A DNA stretch of 64,000 nt from Serinicoccus kebangsaanensis (GTDB taxonomy: Bacteria > Actinomycetota > Actinomycetes > Actinomycetales > Dermatophilaceae). Under the pieces are notes generated by a model. That model had not been told where the DNA came from and did not search any database. It saw nothing but the letters and a program-made list of their open reading frames with translations. The translations under genes and the position numbers were made by a program. Each line of letters opens with the position of its first letter. Within the stretch, counting starts at the first letter, position 1. Positions 62,015 to 64,000 of this stretch are shown one piece after another. Where the stretch lies: assembly GCF_008919445.1 (NCBI RefSeq), contig NZ_VSLG01000009.1, forward strand, positions 1-64,000, in the 5' to 3' direction.

Positions 62015-63570
62015 GGCTCCAGCTCGACCTGGTGGCGGTGCTGCCCGTCCTGGCGCCCGTGCTGGCCGCCGTGCTCGTGCTCCTGGTCGATGTCGCGGTG
62101 CCCGGCCGGCGCTCGCCGCACCTCTGGCTCGGGGCGGCCGGCCTGCTGGGGGGCGCGGCCGCGGCCCTTCCCGGGGTGTGGCAGCCGGCGGGGGACACGA
62201 GACAGGGGCTGTGCCTGCCCGACGGCTGGTGCGCCTACGCCGCCGACGACCTGACCTCGATGCTGCAGCTCGGCGCCCTGCTCGGGGCTCTGGTGGTGCT
62301 CGTGCTGGCGTGGCCGGAGTGGTCCGCCGCCGGCTCCGGGGGAGGGGTGGAGCCCACCGGGCGGGCGCCCGTCGTCACCGCGCTGCTGCTGACCGCCACC
62401 GCCGGCGTGGTGGCGGTCCCGGCCGCGGGCGACCTGGGCTCGCTCCTCGTCTCGCTCGAGCTCGCTACCCTCCCCACCGTGGTGCTGGTGGCGCTCGTGC
62501 GGACCACCTGGGCCGCCCCACGCAGGGCGCGCGCGGTCGACGGGGCGGTGGCGCTGCTGACCACGTCCCTGGTCTCCTTCGGGCTGCTCGCCCTGGGTGC
62601 CGGCTTCTGGGCGGCGGCGACGGGCAGCACCCGGTTCGCCGGCGCGGCATCCGTGGACCACCCCGAGCTGCTCGTCCTCGCCGCGGTGCTGCTGGTCGCC
62701 GGGTTGGCCTTCAAGGTGTCCGCCGTGCCGTTCCACGCCTGGACCCCGATCACGTATGCCGCCGCGCCGCTGCCGGTGACGACCTACCTCGCGACCGTGT
62801 CGAAGGTGGCCGCGCTCGGCGGCCTGGTCGTCGTGGTCCGCGCGCTCGGCACGGTGGAGGGGACGACGCTCCTGGCGATCGCGCTGCTCGCCGCGGCCTC
62901 CATGACCGTGGGGAACCTCGTGGCGCTCACCCAGCAGGACGCGGTCCGGCTGCTGGCCTGGTCCACCGTCGCCCAGGCGGGCTGGGTGCTGCTCCCGCTG
63001 GCGACCCTGTCGTCGAGGGCGGCCAGCGCGGCGGGGTCCTATCTCGTGGTCTACCTCGTGGCCACGTTGCTCGCCTTCGTCGTGGTGGTCGCGGTGGCGG
63101 GGACCGTCCGCCACGGACCGGTCGAGGACCCCGCCGGTCCGGCAGCGGCCACCGCCCTGGCGGCGCACCGCGGGCTGCTGCGGGCGCGCCCGCTGCTCGC
63201 CGTCCCGCTGGGACTGGCGCTGCTGACCCTGGCGGGGCTGCCCCCGGCGGTCGCGGGCGTGGTGGCCAAGGTGGTGGCGCTGCGGCCGGTGCTGGGCGAC
63301 GAGACGTGGTGGCTCGCCGTCGTCGCGGCGCTCAACGTGGCGCTGGGCATCGCGGTCTACCTGCGCTGGCTGGTCGTGCTGGCCTCCTCCGAGGGGTCGC
63401 CGCAGGGGGAGGGACCGGCGGCCGCCGCGGGCGCTGGGGGCGACACCGACGTCCGGACCACCGTCGAGGCGACGACGGGGCCCGCGGTCGACGTGCGCCT
63501 GTGGGTCCTCGTCGGGCTGCTCACCGCCCTGCTGGTCCTGGGCAGCATCGTGCCGCTCGGCACCATCTGA
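62011..63570 (+). CDS. second-locus complex I subunit N
   Basis: NuoN paralogue of 519 residues and last gene of the second locus. Core motifs are more diverged than in L2 and M2. SLLVSLELATLPTVVLVALVRTTW keeps the Glu; GLAFKVSAVPFHAWTPITYAAAPLPVTTYLATVSKVAALGGL and QQDAVRLLAWSTVAQAGWVLLPL match the antiporter family, with Lys-for-Arg differences on the broken helix. The GTG at 62011 overlaps the nuoM2 stop. Confidence 0.88.
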   Translation: MRLQLDLVAVLPVLAPVLAAVLVLLVDVAVPGRRSPHLWLGAAGLLGGAAAALPGVWQPAGDTRQGLCLPDGWCAYAADDLTSMLQLGALLGALVVLVLAWPEWSAAGSGGGVEPTGRAPVVTALLLTATAGVVAVPAAGDLGSLLVSLELATLPTVVLVALVRTTWAAPRRARAVDGAVALLTTSLVSFGLLALGAGFWAAATGSTRFAGAASVDHPELLVLAAVLLVAGLAFKVSAVPFHAWTPITYAAAPLPVTTYLATVSKVAALGGLVVVVRALGTVEGTTLLAIALLAAASMTVGNLVALTQQDAVRLLAWSTVAQAGWVLLPLATLSSRAASAAGSYLVVYLVATLLAFVVVVAVAGTVRHGPVEDPAGPAAATALAAHRGLLRARPLLAVPLGLALLTLAGLPPAVAGVVAKVVALRPVLGDETWWLAVVAALNVALGIAVYLRWLVVLASSEGSPQGEGPAAAAGAGGDTDVRTTVEATTGPAVDVRLWVLVGLLTALLVLGSIVPLGTI

Positions 63571-63596
63571 CCTACGGCGCCTGCACCTGCGCGCCG

Positions 63597-63661
63597 AGTG
63601 GCCCAGTTGTGCGCCCGATCAGGCCCCGTATGCCGACCGGAGTGGGCCACTGGGTACCTCC
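63597..63661. terminator. 9-bp inverted repeat after nuoN2
   Basis: AGTGGCCCA (63597-63605) pairs with TGGGCCACT (63653-63661) across a long loop. Alternative CCCAGT/ACTGGG pairings overlap it. It sits just past the end of the second nuo operon and of the convergent small gene. Confidence 0.35.
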
Positions 63662-63664
63662 CAG

Positions 63665-63835
63665 TCACCCAGGCCGGCGTGGCTGCTCGAGATCGGCGAC
63701 GCGGGCCGTGGCCCGCGTGCTACCCGCCGCCAGCTCTACCGAGAGGTTGGCCGTCCAGTGCGCCGTGAACGACTGGACCTCCTGCAGCCCTTCGAGCCGT
63801 GCGAGACGTGCCTCGAGGTCGTGGGTGTGAGTCAT
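63665..63835 (-). CDS. small hypothetical protein
   Basis: A possible 56-residue protein (MTHTHDLEARLARLEGLQEVQSF...) whose first half has the heptad-like Leu spacing of a short coiled coil. A TAGACA -10-like element lies 10 nt upstream of its ATG at 63835. No relatives recognised. Its reality rests on the start context and composition only. Confidence 0.35.
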   Translation of the reverse strand: MTHTHDLEARLARLEGLQEVQSFTAHWTANLSVELAAGSTRATARVADLEQPRRPG

Positions 63836-63908
63836 CGGTCCATCGTGTCTAGGGGTCCGACAGGCATACCTCGGGAACACCGGCCCGACACCCCGTCGTT
63901 GACCTGGC

Positions 63909-64000
63909 ATGCACAAGCACTACAACGGGCTGAAGACGACGTTCCTCTTCGGCGCCATCTGGGCGATCTTCCTCGGGATGGGAGCCCTGCTCGGCGGCAA
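63909..64000 (+). CDS. htpX: start of HtpX-type membrane zinc metalloprotease (cut by window end)
   Basis: The first 30 residues, MHKHYNGLKTTFLFGAIWAI and onward to GALLGG, match the conserved N-terminus of actinobacterial HtpX, a membrane-bound M48 metalloprotease that removes damaged membrane proteins. The HExxH active site would lie beyond the window, so the assignment depends on the N-terminal signature alone. No Shine-Dalgarno site is evident. Confidence 0.65.
   Translation, partial: MHKHYNGLKTTFLFGAIWAIFLGMGALLGG

Noticed and set aside
60472-63570. 1032-codon frame spanning nuoM2 and nuoN2
   Set aside because: The first half is an out-of-frame reading of nuoM2. Only the part from 62011 is NuoN-like, with its own GTG overlapping the nuoM2 stop.

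Overview
The window is very GC-rich (roughly 70% or more by eye), densely packed DNA with GTG/ATG starts, 4-nt ATGA/GTGA operon overlaps, menaquinone genes, KorAB, Tat-exported proteins and anti-sigma/ECF modules. This is an aerobic, Gram-positive actinobacterium. The gene content and codon use resemble Micrococcales of the Intrasporangiaceae/Ornithinimicrobiaceae type, but that placement is an inference. No rRNA, tRNA, CRISPR array, insertion sequence or prophage was seen, and no gene-free stretch exceeds about 265 bases.

Layout. (1) 1-3953: MFS exporter, GNAT acetyltransferase, isochorismate synthase (menF, minus) and demethylmenaquinone methyltransferase (menG). (2) 3971-7714: a 1247-residue STAND-like ATPase with a long TPR tail. 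(3) 7850-26703: geranylgeranyl-reductase-type flavoprotein (menJ-like), the complete 14-gene complex I operon nuoABCDEFGHIJKLMN, and a polyprenyl diphosphate synthase, closed by an 18-bp perfect hairpin. Menaquinone synthesis and its main reductase are thus side by side. (4) 26921-43327: PhoX-like Tat protein, a DUF1648-like membrane protein, an MMPL transporter with its TetR regulator, RarD, KorAB, a DksA/TraR-type zinc protein, a Fem-type peptidyltransferase, SDR, low-Mr phosphatase, fructosamine-kinase-like protein and a beta-lactamase-fold lipoprotein. (5) 43338-63570: a second, incomplete complex I locus (A2 B2 | C2 | H2 I2 J2 K2 L2 M2 N2) with no D, E, F or G gene. It is broken up by about 9 kb of cell-envelope and sigma-factor genes and then by a short GNAT/DUF4097/ribbon-helix-helix block. 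(6) The window ends in the start of htpX.

The most interesting part is 44324-53357. Two paralogous lipoprotein-OmpA gene pairs flank an ECF sigma factor that overlaps a transmembrane Ser/Thr kinase gene. Next come a second ECF sigma factor with an RskA-like anti-sigma factor, a secreted beta-helix protein and an L,D-transpeptidase. The two lipoprotein-OmpA pairs share an upstream element, GCAACTT-N14-CCGACAGACC, with identical spacing. This looks like the promoter of one of the resident sigma factors, so the block may be a self-contained envelope regulon.

Two DNA-level patterns run through the whole window. The 7-mer GTATGCC/GGCATAC occurs roughly sixty times, in several reading frames and intergenically. 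At least ten genes begin 6-8 nt after a TAnnnT -10 element with no Shine-Dalgarno site, which indicates leaderless mRNAs, including all three pieces of the second nuo locus.
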